DNA of 64,000 nt from contig NZ_ALCH01000002.1 of the NCBI RefSeq assembly GCF_000279535.1, forward strand, positions 1 through 64,000, read 5' to 3'. Shown one piece after another: positions 20,221-31,057 of the stretch (position 1 is its first letter; each line of letters begins with the position of its first letter). A model generated the notes under the pieces. It had not been told where the DNA came from, did not search any database, and was given only the letters and a program-made list of their open reading frames with translations. A program made the position numbers and the translations under genes. The stretch comes from Streptococcus infantis SPAR10. GTDB lineage: Bacteria; Bacillota; Bacilli; Lactobacillales; Streptococcaceae.

Positions 20221-20763
20221 CTAATTTGCATCTCCCAACATTTTCATAAGAAAGTTTGTCATTTCTTGTGGACTTTCTTTTTTTCCATGAGCAATCCAGG
20301 TTTGGCATACACCAAATAGTGCGTTTGTTAGATAAATACTGCTATACTCTAACTCAATATTGTTTAAATTTAATTGCATAAAGCGTTTTTGGAGGTCAGT
20401 GCTAAGCATAATGTGAAGTTTATTTCTCAGGAAGTTTTGTATCTCTTTTGTACCATTTTCAGATAGAAGAGCAGCTAGTAAAGGTTCAGACTCTAAGTAT
20501 TCAAACACTTCTAGAATAGCATCTCTTTTATGATTTGCGTGTTTTTGGAAAATATACTCAAAGGTATGAAAAAGCTTACTTTGGTAATGTTCAATCATAT
20601 CATACTTATCTTTGTAATGAGTATAAAAACTAGAACGACTAATTCCGGCTTTTTCTGCCAGCTTAATAGTGCTAATTTGATCAAATGGTTGTTCCGTTAA
20701 TAATTGAACCATGGCGTTCTCAATAGTACGTTTGGTTTTTAAGCGTTTGTTGCTCTCTTTCAT
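20221..20763 (-). CDS. TetR/AcrR family transcriptional regulator
   Basis: A 180-residue one-domain repressor with an N-terminal helix-turn-helix (STIKLAEKAGISRSSFYTHY at about 29-48) and a helical C-terminal region typical of the YhgE-linked TetR group. It is divergent from the large YhgE-like membrane protein, and shared inverted repeats lie between them. It therefore probably represses that gene and itself. The ligand is unknown. Confidence 0.88.
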   Translation of the reverse strand: MKESNKRLKTKRTIENAMVQLLTEQPFDQISTIKLAEKAGISRSSFYTHYKDKYDMIEHYQSKLFHTFEYIFQKHANHKRDAILEVFEYLESEPLLAALLSENGTKEIQNFLRNKLHIMLSTDLQKRFMQLNLNNIELEYSSIYLTNALFGVCQTWIAHGKKESPQEMTNFLMKMLGDAN

Positions 20764-20785
20764 AGTTCCTCCTTGTGAACAAAAA

Positions 20786-20880
20786 TAGACTTAGTGTCTA
20801 AAAATGATAATTTTGACTTGTAAATAAGAATTTTTAATGTATAATCTATTATATCAAAATTTTAGACAATATGTGTAAAA
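20786..20880. promoter_or_regulatory. Probable TetR operators between tetR and yhgE
   Basis: TAGAC-5-GTCTA at 20786-20800 and TTTTAGACA-3-TGTGTAAAA at 20860-20880 share the half-site TTTTAGACA. They flank a -10 box TATAAT (20840-20845) that faces yhgE. This placement suits repression of both divergent genes. Confidence 0.65.
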
Positions 20881-20891
20881 AAGGAGACAAT

Positions 20892-23546
20892 ATGTTTAAA
20901 GAATGGAAAGCAATTTTTAAAAAACCAACCTTTATCATTGTAATGATAGGGATTTCTCTTATTCCTGCTTTATACAACATCATATTTTTATCATCTATGT
21001 GGGATCCATATGGCCAATTATCTGAGTTGCCTGTAGCGGTCGTTAATAATGATAAAGAAGCATCTTATAATGGAAACACAATGACTATTGGAAAAGACAT
21101 GGTGTCCAATTTAGAGCAAAATAAATCATTAGATTTTCATTTTGTCAGTGAAGAAGAAGGTAAGAAGGGTCTAGAAGACGGTGATTACTATATGGTAGTA
21201 ACTTTACCAAGTGACTTATCTGAAAAGGCTGCTTCTATTCTATCAGATCACCCAGAACAAATGAATATTAACTATCAAACTTCTAGCGGGCATAGTTTCA
21301 TTGCAAGTAAGATGAGTGATTCTGCCATGACACAGTTAAAACAAAATGTTTCTGCTAATGTAACCGAAACCTATACGAAAGCTTTATTTCAAAAGATGGG
21401 AGATTTAAAATCTGGTTTAACGAAGGCAGCTGATGGAAGTGAACAATTGGCCAATGGGGCTAGTCAGTTAGCTGTAGGAAGTCAGACATTGTCTTCTAAT
21501 CTTGACACTTTAGCTAGTTCAAGTTTAACCTTTTCTGATGGCACAAATCAATTTACAAAAGGGTTGACAACGTATGTAACAGGAGTAAAGCAACTGAATA
21601 GTGGCTTAGGTACATTTAATGATGGTTTACAGAACTATACAAGTGCAGTTTCACAGGTTGACACTGGACTCAATCAATTATCTTCCAAGACTCCAGAATT
21701 AGTAGCAGGTGTCAATCAGCTAAATACTGGAATGAAGTCATATGCAGGAGGAGTTTCGCAACTGAATACAGGTCTCAATCAATTTTCAGTTGGTGTCAAT
21801 GCTTACACAAGCGGTGTTGACAAGCTATCTATTGGGGCAAATCAATTATCTAGTCAATCAGACACATTGAGAGACGGTATTACCCAATTAAATAAAGGAA
21901 TTAAAGAAATTTCGACTCAATTGAATATTTCATCTCAACAAAAAGAGGAAATCACTCAATTAGCAACTAGTTTAGATGAATTGAATAAAGCACTTCAAGC
22001 TGTAACTATTTCAGATAATACTGAACTTAAAAGTACAATATCTAATGATTTAGCGAATATATCTACTCTTGCTCAAACTATTGTGACTAATAGTCAAACA
22101 GAGCAAGAGAAAACTCTTACCAATCTTCAAGCAACAGCAACTTATCAATCTCTTACTGATACTCAGAAACAAGAACTGACTGCAGCTGTTTCAAATAATT
22201 CTAACTCTACGATAGAGTCAGCAAAAGCAATTTTAACGACGGTAGGAGATCTAAAAGAAAATTTGGGAAGTGTAAACCAACCAGTCTCTAATCTTTCTAC
22301 TTTACAGACTAAAGCAAATCAAGTATTAACTGTGGCGTCTAGTTCCTTGACATCTATGTCAAGTGGATTTACACAGTTGCAAAATGCTTTAGATAATCAG
22401 TTAGTTCCTGGAAGTCAATCGATTGAAAATGGAGTTAATGATTATACTAAAGGGTTGGATACTATTTCTTTAGGTGTAAACCAACTAAGTGAAAAGAATA
22501 AAACTTTAACAACAAGTTTGGATCAATTGGTTTCTGGATCAAGTAAGTTGACAGAAAACTCTTCAACCTTGACAACTGGTTTGGATTCGCTAGCTGGGAA
22601 AACTCCAGAACTAGTAACAGGTATCGAAAAACTCTCATCTGGTTCTAGCCAATTAAATAGTAAGAGTTCAGACTTAATTGCAGGACTTGATAAAATACAG
22701 CTAGGTTCTAGTCAATTAACAGACAAATCAAATCAATTGCTTTCAGCTAGCTCTCAGTTAGGAAGTGGAGCAGTGAAAATTGCTGATGGCGCTGGAAAAC
22801 TAGCAGATGGTGGAACAACTTTAACTGCTGGTATTGAAAGTTTACAAGTAGGAGCTACTGGACTAGAACATGGATTGAACGCTGCTAGCAATCAACTAAA
22901 AATAGCATCAACAGAGTCTAGTAATGCAGAAGTATTATCTGAGCCCTTGAGTCTTTCAAAAACAGACAATGATCAGGTTCCTGTAAATGGGATTGCTATG
23001 GCTCCTTATATGATATCTGTGGCCCTCTTTGTTGCTGCGTTATCAACAAATATGATTTTTGCTAAGTTACCTTCAGGTCGTCATCCTGAAAGTCGTTGGG
23101 CTTGGGTTAAATCTCGTTTCGAAATAAATGGAGTTATAGCTGTTTTAGCAGCTGTCTTAGTCTATGGAGGAGTTCATCTTATCGGTCTAACGGCAAATCA
23201 TGAAATGAGAACCTTGTTCTTAATCATCATCGCAAGTTTGACCTTTATGTCTATGGTAACCGCGTTAACGACATGGAATAGTCGCTTAGGTGCTTTCTTC
23301 TCTCTTATTTTACTATTATTACAATTAGCATCAAGTGCAGGAACTTATCCACTTGCTTTGACTAATGATTTCTTTAAGGCTGTCAATCCTTGGTTACCAA
23401 TGAGTTATTCAGTTTCAGGATTGAGACAAACAATTTCTATGACAGGGAATGTTCATTATCAGGTAATTTTCCTTCTCGTAACTTTAATTCTATTCATAGG
23501 ATTAGGTATGCTTGCTTATCAACCTAAAAAAATGGATGAAGATTAA
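20892..23546 (+). CDS. YhgE/Pip-family membrane protein
   Basis: Large membrane protein of the ABC-2/YhgE (phage infection protein) type. One membrane segment lies near residues 13-33. An extracellular region of about 600 residues follows, dominated by repeated QLxxGxxxL-type units (LNSGLGTFNDGL, LNTGLNQFSVGV and many more). Several C-terminal membrane segments follow from about residue 690. ATG at 20892 is used because AAGGAG precedes it; an ATG 21 bases earlier lacks a site. Homologues include the phage-receptor protein Pip and secretion-linked YhgE proteins. The actual substrate is unknown. Confidence 0.88.
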   Translation: MFKEWKAIFKKPTFIIVMIGISLIPALYNIIFLSSMWDPYGQLSELPVAVVNNDKEASYNGNTMTIGKDMVSNLEQNKSLDFHFVSEEEGKKGLEDGDYYMVVTLPSDLSEKAASILSDHPEQMNINYQTSSGHSFIASKMSDSAMTQLKQNVSANVTETYTKALFQKMGDLKSGLTKAADGSEQLANGASQLAVGSQTLSSNLDTLASSSLTFSDGTNQFTKGLTTYVTGVKQLNSGLGTFNDGLQNYTSAVSQVDTGLNQLSSKTPELVAGVNQLNTGMKSYAGGVSQLNTGLNQFSVGVNAYTSGVDKLSIGANQLSSQSDTLRDGITQLNKGIKEISTQLNISSQQKEEITQLATSLDELNKALQAVTISDNTELKSTISNDLANISTLAQTIVTNSQTEQEKTLTNLQATATYQSLTDTQKQELTAAVSNNSNSTIESAKAILTTVGDLKENLGSVNQPVSNLSTLQTKANQVLTVASSSLTSMSSGFTQLQNALDNQLVPGSQSIENGVNDYTKGLDTISLGVNQLSEKNKTLTTSLDQLVSGSSKLTENSSTLTTGLDSLAGKTPELVTGIEKLSSGSSQLNSKSSDLIAGLDKIQLGSSQLTDKSNQLLSASSQLGSGAVKIADGAGKLADGGTTLTAGIESLQVGATGLEHGLNAASNQLKIASTESSNAEVLSEPLSLSKTDNDQVPVNGIAMAPYMISVALFVAALSTNMIFAKLPSGRHPESRWAWVKSRFEINGVIAVLAAVLVYGGVHLIGLTANHEMRTLFLIIIASLTFMSMVTALTTWNSRLGAFFSLILLLLQLASSAGTYPLALTNDFFKAVNPWLPMSYSVSGLRQTISMTGNVHYQVIFLLVTLILFIGLGMLAYQPKKMDED

Positions 23547-23549
23547 AAA

Positions 23550-23565
23550 AGTTTCACGTGAAACA
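23550..23565. promoter_or_regulatory. parS site after yhgE
   Basis: AGTTTCACGTGAAACA: a perfect 14-bp palindrome GTTTCACGTGAAAC within the 16-bp parS pattern, just past the yhgE stop and about 8.7 kb right of oriC. Confidence 0.88.
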
Positions 23566-23592
23566 ATGAATGATTTACAAGTAATTAATAAA

Positions 23593-23626
23593 AAAACTCA
23601 GTTGGTTAATTCAACTGAGTTTTTTA
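23593..23626. terminator. Bidirectional terminator between yhgE and the ABC-F gene
   Basis: Arms AACTCAGTTG and CAACTGAGTT around 7 nt, with A residues before and T residues after. It can end both converging genes. Confidence 0.88.
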
Positions 23627-23634
23627 AGTTCTAC

Positions 23635-25257
23635 CTAATCTTTCCAAAGTTCTTTGACTTTTGCTTGAACTTCAGCATTTTCTAAGAATTCATCATATGT
23701 TTCATCAATACGATCGATGACGCCGTTTTTAGATAGGACAATAATGTGGTTAGTCAAAGTTTGAATAAACTCATGGTCGTGACTGGCAAAGATGATGGAC
23801 TCTTTAAAGTTTTTCAATCCATCGTTCAAGCTTGAGATAGATTCCAAGTCTAAGTGATTTGTAGGATCGTCAAGTACAAGAACGTTTGATTTTAAAAGCA
23901 TGAGTTTTGAGAGCATCACGCGCACTTTTTCTCCCCCTGACAAGACGTTTACAGGTTTGTTAACCTCGTCTCCAGAGAAAAGCATACGGCCTAAGAAACC
24001 ACGTAGGAAGGTGTTGTCATCTTCTTCTTTACTTGCGAATTGACGGAGCCAGTCAAGGATAGATTCACTGCCAGCAAAATCAGCTGAATTGTCTTTTGGC
24101 AAGTAAGAGCGACTAGTTGTAACTCCCCACTTGACAGTCCCTTCATAGTCAATTTCACCCATAATGGCACGAATCAAGGCAGTTGTTTGGATGTCGTTTT
24201 GTCCGATAAGAGCTGTCTTGTCACCTGGACGCAAGATGAAGCTGATGTTGTCAAGAATAGTTTCACCGTCAATCTTTACAGATAGATTTTCTACTGTTAA
24301 GAGGTCGTTCCCAATTTCACGTTCAGCTTTAAAGCTGATGAATGGATATTTACGACTAGAAGGAACAATTTCCTCTAGCTCAATCTTATCAAGCATTTTT
24401 TTACGTGAAGTTGCTTGTCTTGATTTAGAAGCATTAGCAGAGAAACGAGCAACGAATTCTTGAAGTTGTTTGATTTTTTCTTCTGCTTTAGCATTACGGT
24501 CTGCTAGTAATTTAGCAGCAAGCTCAGAAGATTCCTTCCAGAAGTCGTAGTTTCCGACATAGAGTTTGATTTTTCCAAAGTCAAGGTCAGCCATGTGAGT
24601 ACAAACTTTATTTAAGAAGTGACGGTCGTGGGATACGACAATGACAGTATTATCAAAGTCGATTAGGAAATCCTCTAGCCAAGTGATGGATTGAATATCC
24701 AGACCATTGGTTGGCTCGTCCAAAAGAAGGACATCTGGTTTACCGAAGAGGGCTTTAGCAAGGAGAACCTTTACTTTGTCGCCATTTGCTAGTTCACTCA
24801 TATTTTGGTAATGAAGTTCTTCTGGAATATTCAAATTTTGTAAGAGTTGTGAAGCTTCACTTTCTGCTTCCCAACCACCTAGTTCAGCGAATTCTCCTTC
24901 AAGTTCAGCTGCGCGAACACCATCTTCATCTGAAAAATCTTCTTTCATATAAATGGCGTCTTTTTCTTTCATGATGTTGTATAGTTTTTCATTACCCATG
25001 ATAACAACATCAATAACACGCTCATCTTCGTAGTCAAAGTGATTTTGACGAAGTACTGAAAGACGTTCGTCTGGTCCAAGAGAGATATGCCCAGTTGTCG
25101 GTTCAATATCTCCAGCTAAGATTTTTAAAAAGGTTGATTTTCCAGCACCGTTGGCACCAATCAAACCATAGGTATTTCCTTCTGTAAATTTGATGTTTAC
25201 ATCATCAAAAAGTTTACGATCACTAAAACGTAGTGAAACATCAGATACTGTTAGCAA
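23635..25257 (-). CDS. ABC-F family ATPase (YkpA/YbiT-like)
   Basis: Soluble tandem-ABC protein without membrane segments, of the class that acts on ribosomes. Walker A motifs are GANGAGKST (near 34-42) and a degenerate second one, GQNDIQTTA. The two signature regions are around SELANGDKVKV and LSGGEKVRV, with the Asp-Glu box LLLDEPTNGLD and LVLDDPTNHLD. The linker between them (about 240-320) is charged and helical. In the second P-loop, where GxxGxGKT is expected, the Lys is replaced, as in the YkpA/YbiT subgroup I know from memory. 540 residues. Its promoter is probably TTGAAT-17-TAGAAT (25316-25288, minus strand). Confidence 0.9.
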   Translation of the reverse strand: MLTVSDVSLRFSDRKLFDDVNIKFTEGNTYGLIGANGAGKSTFLKILAGDIEPTTGHISLGPDERLSVLRQNHFDYEDERVIDVVIMGNEKLYNIMKEKDAIYMKEDFSDEDGVRAAELEGEFAELGGWEAESEASQLLQNLNIPEELHYQNMSELANGDKVKVLLAKALFGKPDVLLLDEPTNGLDIQSITWLEDFLIDFDNTVIVVSHDRHFLNKVCTHMADLDFGKIKLYVGNYDFWKESSELAAKLLADRNAKAEEKIKQLQEFVARFSANASKSRQATSRKKMLDKIELEEIVPSSRKYPFISFKAEREIGNDLLTVENLSVKIDGETILDNISFILRPGDKTALIGQNDIQTTALIRAIMGEIDYEGTVKWGVTTSRSYLPKDNSADFAGSESILDWLRQFASKEEDDNTFLRGFLGRMLFSGDEVNKPVNVLSGGEKVRVMLSKLMLLKSNVLVLDDPTNHLDLESISSLNDGLKNFKESIIFASHDHEFIQTLTNHIIVLSKNGVIDRIDETYDEFLENAEVQAKVKELWKD

Positions 25258-25427
25258 AGTTTTTCTCCTATTATATGTAATACTCTAATTCTACTAGAAA
25301 ATCATCAATTATTCAAATTTTTATTTGTCAATTTTTTGTAAACAAAGTTGACAACCCCTTTACGATTGAAAGGGGTAACATCTCTATTGTTTCAATAAAA
25401 AAATTATCTGTCTTTTTATTAAAAAAA

Positions 25428-25436
25428 TGCTATAAT
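25428..25436 (+). promoter_or_regulatory. Extended -10 promoter of trpS
   Basis: TGC-TATAAT stands 28 bp before the trpS start, with no clear -35. The leader is too short for a T-box. Confidence 0.6.
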
Positions 25437-25464
25437 TGAAAGGACCATATCAAAGGAGAATAAG

Positions 25465-26490
25465 ATGAGTAAACCCATTATTTTAACAGGAGATCGTCCA
25501 ACGGGGAAATTACATATTGGGCACTACGTTGGTAGTTTGAAAAATCGTGTCTTACTACAAGAAGAAAATAAATATGACATGTTTGTTTTTTTAGCTGACC
25601 AGCAAGCACTAACAGACCATGCAAAAGATCCACAAACTATTGTAGAGTCTATTGGGAATGTTGCTTTGGACTATCTTGCAGTGGGATTAGATCCTAATAA
25701 AGCAACGATTTTCATTCAAAGCCAGATTCCAGAATTGGCAGAGCTCTCTATGTATTATATGAACCTAGTTTCATTAGCTCGCTTGGAACGAAATCCAACC
25801 GTAAAGACTGAAATTGCTCAAAAAGGCTTTGGTGAAAGTATTCCAACTGGATTTTTAGTTTATCCAGTTGCGCAAGCAGCAGATATTACAGCATTTAAGG
25901 CTAACTTGGTTCCAGTAGGGAATGATCAAAAGCCGATGATTGAACAAACACGTGAAATTGTGCGTTCTTTCAACCATGCCTATAACTGTGATGTTTTAGT
26001 AGAACCAGAAGGAATTTACCCTGAGCACGAAGGTGCGGGACGTTTACCAGGTCTTGATGGTAATGCCAAAATGTCGAAATCACTTAATAATGGAATTTAC
26101 CTAGCTGATGATGCAGATACTTTGCGTAAAAAAGTAATGAGTATGTATACAGATCCAGACCATATTCGTGTTGAGGATCCAGGTAAGATTGAAGGAAATA
26201 TGGTTTTCCATTACTTGGACGTATTCGGTCGACCTGAGGATGCTCAAGAAATTGCTGAAATGAAGGAACATTATCAACGTGGAGGCCTTGGTGATGTTAA
26301 GACCAAACGTTACCTACTTGAAATTCTAGAACGTGAACTTGGTCCAATCCGTGAACGTCGCCTAGAATATGCTAAAGATATGGGTGAGGTTTATAATATG
26401 CTCCAAAAAGGTAGTGAAAAAGCTCGAGAAGTTGCTGGGCAAACACTATCAGAAGTAAAAGCTGCAATGGGTCTAAATTACTTTCACTAA
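25465..26490 (+). CDS. trpS: Tryptophanyl-tRNA synthetase
   Basis: Class I synthetase charging tRNA-Trp. HIGH motif variant KLHIGHYVG is near residues 15-23 and the KMSKS loop [10 protein letters not shown] near 201-210. The length of 341 residues is normal. It has a clear AAAGGAG site. A hairpin terminator follows at 26510-26549. Confidence 0.97.
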   Translation: MSKPIILTGDRPTGKLHIGHYVGSLKNRVLLQEENKYDMFVFLADQQALTDHAKDPQTIVESIGNVALDYLAVGLDPNKATIFIQSQIPELAELSMYYMNLVSLARLERNPTVKTEIAQKGFGESIPTGFLVYPVAQAADITAFKANLVPVGNDQKPMIEQTREIVRSFNHAYNCDVLVEPEGIYPEHEGAGRLPGLDGNAKMSKSLNNGIYLADDADTLRKKVMSMYTDPDHIRVEDPGKIEGNMVFHYLDVFGRPEDAQEIAEMKEHYQRGGLGDVKTKRYLLEILERELGPIRERRLEYAKDMGEVYNMLQKGSEKAREVAGQTLSEVKAAMGLNYFH

Positions 26491-26509
26491 TGGATAAAAT
26501 ATGAACTAT

Positions 26510-26549
26510 AAAACTATTTCTTCTTTAAAATAAGAGGGATAGTTTTTTA
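26510..26549 (+). terminator. Terminator after trpS
   Basis: Outer arms AAACTAT and ATAGTTT enclose further TCTT/AAGA pairing, then a run of T. Confidence 0.7.
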
Positions 26550-26570
26550 TTTGTTCTCTTATAAATTTAA

Positions 26571-26598
26571 TTGACAAATTTTCATAGAATGGTATGAT
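26571..26598 (+). promoter_or_regulatory. guaB promoter
   Basis: TTGACA (26571-26576), 16 bp, TATGAT (26593-26598). The leader is about 45 nt, with no room for a purine riboswitch. Confidence 0.75.
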
Positions 26599-26633
26599 AG
26601 ATACAATACAAAAAGCGTTAAGCTCAAAAATAA

Positions 26634-28130
<1,497 letters not shown>

Positions 28131-28131
28131 T

Positions 28132-28164
28132 AAAAAAATCTCCTGTTAAACGGGAGATTTTTTT
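28132..28164. terminator. Bidirectional terminator between guaB and recF
   Basis: Arms AAATCTCC and GGAGATTT, with A run before and T run after. Confidence 0.88.
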
Positions 28165-28184
28165 GTTTTACAAAGATGTAAAGT

Positions 28185-29276
28185 TTAATTTACAGTTAAT
28201 TGACCATTATCTACTGTAAAGACGCTCAAGTTATCAGGTAAGTTTTGAAGATGGTCTAAACTAGTAGTTGTAATAAAAGTTTGAATGTTATGAGAAATAG
28301 TTTCCAATAATTTAAGTTGACGAGTATTGTCAAGTTCACTCATGACATCGTCAAGTAAAAGAATGGGAGATTCTTTGGTAATGCTCTCCATCAATTCGAT
28401 TTCAGCAAGTTTTATAGAAAGCACCAAGCTACGATGTTGCCCTTGACTTCCGAAACTTGCTTCCATTCCATTAATCATGAAAATCATATCGTCCCGATGA
28501 GGACCAACTCCAGTATTCTTCTTAAATAAATCTCTGGATCTACTTTTTTGAAGTGCTATATAGAAAGATTCAGCCAAATGTTTCTTGTCAACAAAGTTTA
28601 CAGAAGGTTGATAACGGATTGACAGATTTTCTAACTGATCTGAGATGTCAAAATGTTTTTTCTTGCCAAAGAGTTCCATTTTCTGGATAAAGTCAGCTCG
28701 ATGATTCATTACACGACAGCCATACTCTATCAGTTGGTCATCAAGAACAGATAGGAAAGTCTCATCTATGTTTTGTGTAGATTTGAGATAGGTATTTCTC
28801 TGTTTAAGGATGTGGTTATAACTTGACAGGTCTGACAAGTAAATCGGTTTAATTTGCCCTAATTCTATGTCAATGAATTTACGACGAATGGCCGGAGCGC
28901 CTTTGACAAGTTGTAAATCTTCTGGAGCGAATAAGACAACATTCATATGACCAATATAGTCTGATAGGCGAGCTTGTTTTAAGTAATTCACTTTAGTAAT
29001 TCGCCCTTTTTGTGTTAGGTCAATTTCAAGTGGAATGCTTGCTGTTTTCTTTTGTAAGATTCCAGAAACTTGCAGTTGTTCTTCTTCAAATTGAATTAAA
29101 TTTTTATCAGTCTTTGTTCGATGACTTCTCGTTAAGGCTAAAAAGTAAATACTTTCGAGAAGATTTGTTTTTCCTTGAGCGTTTCGGCCAACAAATACAT
29201 TTAATTTTGGATTAAAATTTACTTCAACATCTCGATAGTTACGAAATTGTTTAATGGATAGATTTTTAAGCCACAT
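28185..29276 (-). CDS. recF: DNA replication and repair protein RecF
   Basis: SMC-like ATPase that loads RecA at gapped DNA with RecO and RecR. Walker [13 protein letters not shown] (about 30-41), signature [12 protein letters not shown], and Walker [14 protein letters not shown] are visible. 363 residues. It starts 2 bp after yaaA on the minus strand. In this group recF and yaaA have moved away from dnaA-dnaN but kept together. Confidence 0.96.
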   Translation of the reverse strand: MWLKNLSIKQFRNYRDVEVNFNPKLNVFVGRNAQGKTNLLESIYFLALTRSHRTKTDKNLIQFEEEQLQVSGILQKKTASIPLEIDLTQKGRITKVNYLKQARLSDYIGHMNVVLFAPEDLQLVKGAPAIRRKFIDIELGQIKPIYLSDLSSYNHILKQRNTYLKSTQNIDETFLSVLDDQLIEYGCRVMNHRADFIQKMELFGKKKHFDISDQLENLSIRYQPSVNFVDKKHLAESFYIALQKSRSRDLFKKNTGVGPHRDDMIFMINGMEASFGSQGQHRSLVLSIKLAEIELMESITKESPILLLDDVMSELDNTRQLKLLETISHNIQTFITTTSLDHLQNLPDNLSVFTVDNGQLTVN

Positions 29277-29278
29277 AT

Positions 29279-29647
29279 TTATCTACCTGGGAAACGTGGT
29301 GCAGGTTTTGCTTTTGTTGACTGGTTCTTTTTTGCTGGCTTTTTTTGTACCTTTTTATTCATTTCCTTGACAAGCTTAGCTACACGTTCTTTCTCAAGTT
29401 TTTCTATACGAAACTCCTCTATTTCTTCTGATGTTGGTTTAACTAGAATAATTTGAGTTTTTAAATCAGGGATTTCAATAGAATCCCCGATTCTAATTTT
29501 CTTGCCTCGACGATTTTCTAATTTTCCATTAAAATATACAAGATGGTCCGCTAAAAAAGATTTAATAGCGCCACCACTTTGTATAACACCAAGGTCTTTC
29601 AAAAGAGCTTGGAGAGTAATAAATTCTTCAAATAATTTGTATTCCAT
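29279..29647 (-). CDS. yaaA: S4-domain protein YaaA
   Basis: Small RNA-binding-domain protein with an S4 core in the first 70 residues ([18 protein letters not shown] and [18 protein letters not shown]). A lysine-rich tail ([21 protein letters not shown]) brings it to 122 residues, longer than the minimal family. It is coupled to recF. The minus-strand promoter TGG-TATAAT is at 29676-29668. Precise function unknown; it is commonly linked to recF. Confidence 0.88.
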   Translation of the reverse strand: MEYKLFEEFITLQALLKDLGVIQSGGAIKSFLADHLVYFNGKLENRRGKKIRIGDSIEIPDLKTQIILVKPTSEEIEEFRIEKLEKERVAKLVKEMNKKVQKKPAKKNQSTKAKPAPRFPGR

Positions 29648-29712
29648 AGTTCACCTCAATCTTTGGTATTATACCATATTTTGCACAAAATAGTTGAGAA
29701 GAAACTACTGAT

Positions 29713-29779
29713 ATGAAAACGATTTTAATTTCAAAAGAGTCAAAGAGAACAGGAAAAATTTTCGTTTTCATGGTATAAT
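29713..29779 (+). promoter_or_regulatory. Inverted repeat and promoter before the M16 pair
   Basis: ATGAAAACGA (29713-29722) and TCGTTTTCAT (29762-29771) form a perfect 10-bp inverted repeat 39 bases apart. The right arm abuts the extended -10 TGG-TATAAT (-10 hexamer at 29774-29779). It may be an operator or chance. Confidence 0.45.
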
Positions 29780-29806
29780 AGAACTCTATGTAAAAGGAGG
29801 TAAAAG

Positions 29807-31057
29807 ATGGAGTTATTCCCTGGAATTGCAGTGCATTTTATCCAATCTAAAAAGTTTAAGACAAATAAAATAACCATGCGTTTCACAGCTCCATTATCTC
29901 TGGATTTAATTTCTGGTCGCATGCTAAGTGCCAGTATGCTTGAAACTGCTAATAAAGGCTATCCAACTGCTCAGGTTCTTAGAAAACATCTGGCAGCATT
30001 GTATGGAGCAGATTTATCAACTCATGCTTATAGAAGGGGGCAAAGTCACTTAGTAGACGTGAGTTTGACTTATGTTCGAGATGAATTTTTAAGTAAGAAA
30101 AACGTCTTAACTGCTCAGATTTTAGAATTATTGTATCAAGTCATATTTAATCCATTGTCAAATGAAGATGAATTTGAGAACAATGCCTTTGAAATTGAAA
30201 AAAAACAATTGTTGGCGAGATTAGAATCAGAATTAGAGGATCCTTTCTTCTTTGCCCATAAAGAATTGGATCAGTTGTTTTTCCAAGAAGAATCAATGCA
30301 GTTAGTTCCTAGAGATTTAATTGCCAGAATTTCTGAAGAGACTTCTAAATCTTGCTATTTAAGTTTTCAAAAAATGCTGAAAGAAGATAGGATTGATTTA
30401 TTCTTTTTAGGTGATTTTAATGAAATTGAAGTTCTAGAAAGTCTGCAGAAATTTAACTTGACAGGTCGTAAAGAAACTGCAAACATTCAATATCAGCAAG
30501 GTACTTCAAATGTTCTTAGAGAAGGAATTGCTAGGAAAAACCTGGGTCAGTCTATTCTAGAGATGGGTTATCATAGCACAATTGGTTATGGAGATGATCA
30601 AAAGATGGCCTTGCTTCTCGTGAATGGTTTGCTTGGAGCTTTCCCACACTCTAAATTGTTTACCCAAGTTAGGGAAAAGGAAGGGTTGGCCTACACTGTT
30701 TCTGGTCACTTAGATCTCTTTAGTGGATTTTTAAGATTGTTTGCTGGGATAAATCGTCAAAACCGAAACAAGGTAAGAAAATTGATGAATGATCAATTGT
30801 TAGCTATCAAAAATGGTAGATTTACAGATGCTGAAGTTAATCAAACTAAGGAAATGATTCGTAGGACGATGTTGTTGAGTCAGGATAATCAAGATTCGAT
30901 TATAGATAGAGAATACTTAAGCCTCTTTTTTGGTAAATCGGTTTTAGACATGGATACTTTGATAGAGAGACTAGAGCAAGTTGACAAGGATGAAATCTGT
31001 AGGGCGGCATCTAGTTTGAAATTGCAGGCTATCTATTTTATGGAAGGAGCAGAATGA
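29807..31057 (+). CDS. M16 peptidase-like protein YmfF/YfmF (inactive partner)
   Basis: M16-fold protein of 416 residues lacking the zinc motif HxxEH where the catalytic partner has it. It keeps the typical C-terminal half (KLFTQVREKEGLAYTVSGH). It has a strong AAAGGAGG site. It is translationally coupled to the next M16 gene (4-bp overlap), so the two probably form a heterodimer as in other M16 pairs. In Bacillus the homologous pair is linked to EF-P modification, from memory; that role is inferred here. Confidence 0.85.
   Translation: MELFPGIAVHFIQSKKFKTNKITMRFTAPLSLDLISGRMLSASMLETANKGYPTAQVLRKHLAALYGADLSTHAYRRGQSHLVDVSLTYVRDEFLSKKNVLTAQILELLYQVIFNPLSNEDEFENNAFEIEKKQLLARLESELEDPFFFAHKELDQLFFQEESMQLVPRDLIARISEETSKSCYLSFQKMLKEDRIDLFFLGDFNEIEVLESLQKFNLTGRKETANIQYQQGTSNVLREGIARKNLGQSILEMGYHSTIGYGDDQKMALLLVNGLLGAFPHSKLFTQVREKEGLAYTVSGHLDLFSGFLRLFAGINRQNRNKVRKLMNDQLLAIKNGRFTDAEVNQTKEMIRRTMLLSQDNQDSIIDREYLSLFFGKSVLDMDTLIERLEQVDKDEICRAASSLKLQAIYFMEGAE

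Noticed and set aside
25258..25464. T-box or riboswitch before trpS
   Set aside because: The trpS -10 leaves only about 25 nt of leader. The ACCCCTTT/AAAGGGGT hairpin at 25354-25376 lies upstream of the promoter and lacks a T tract.
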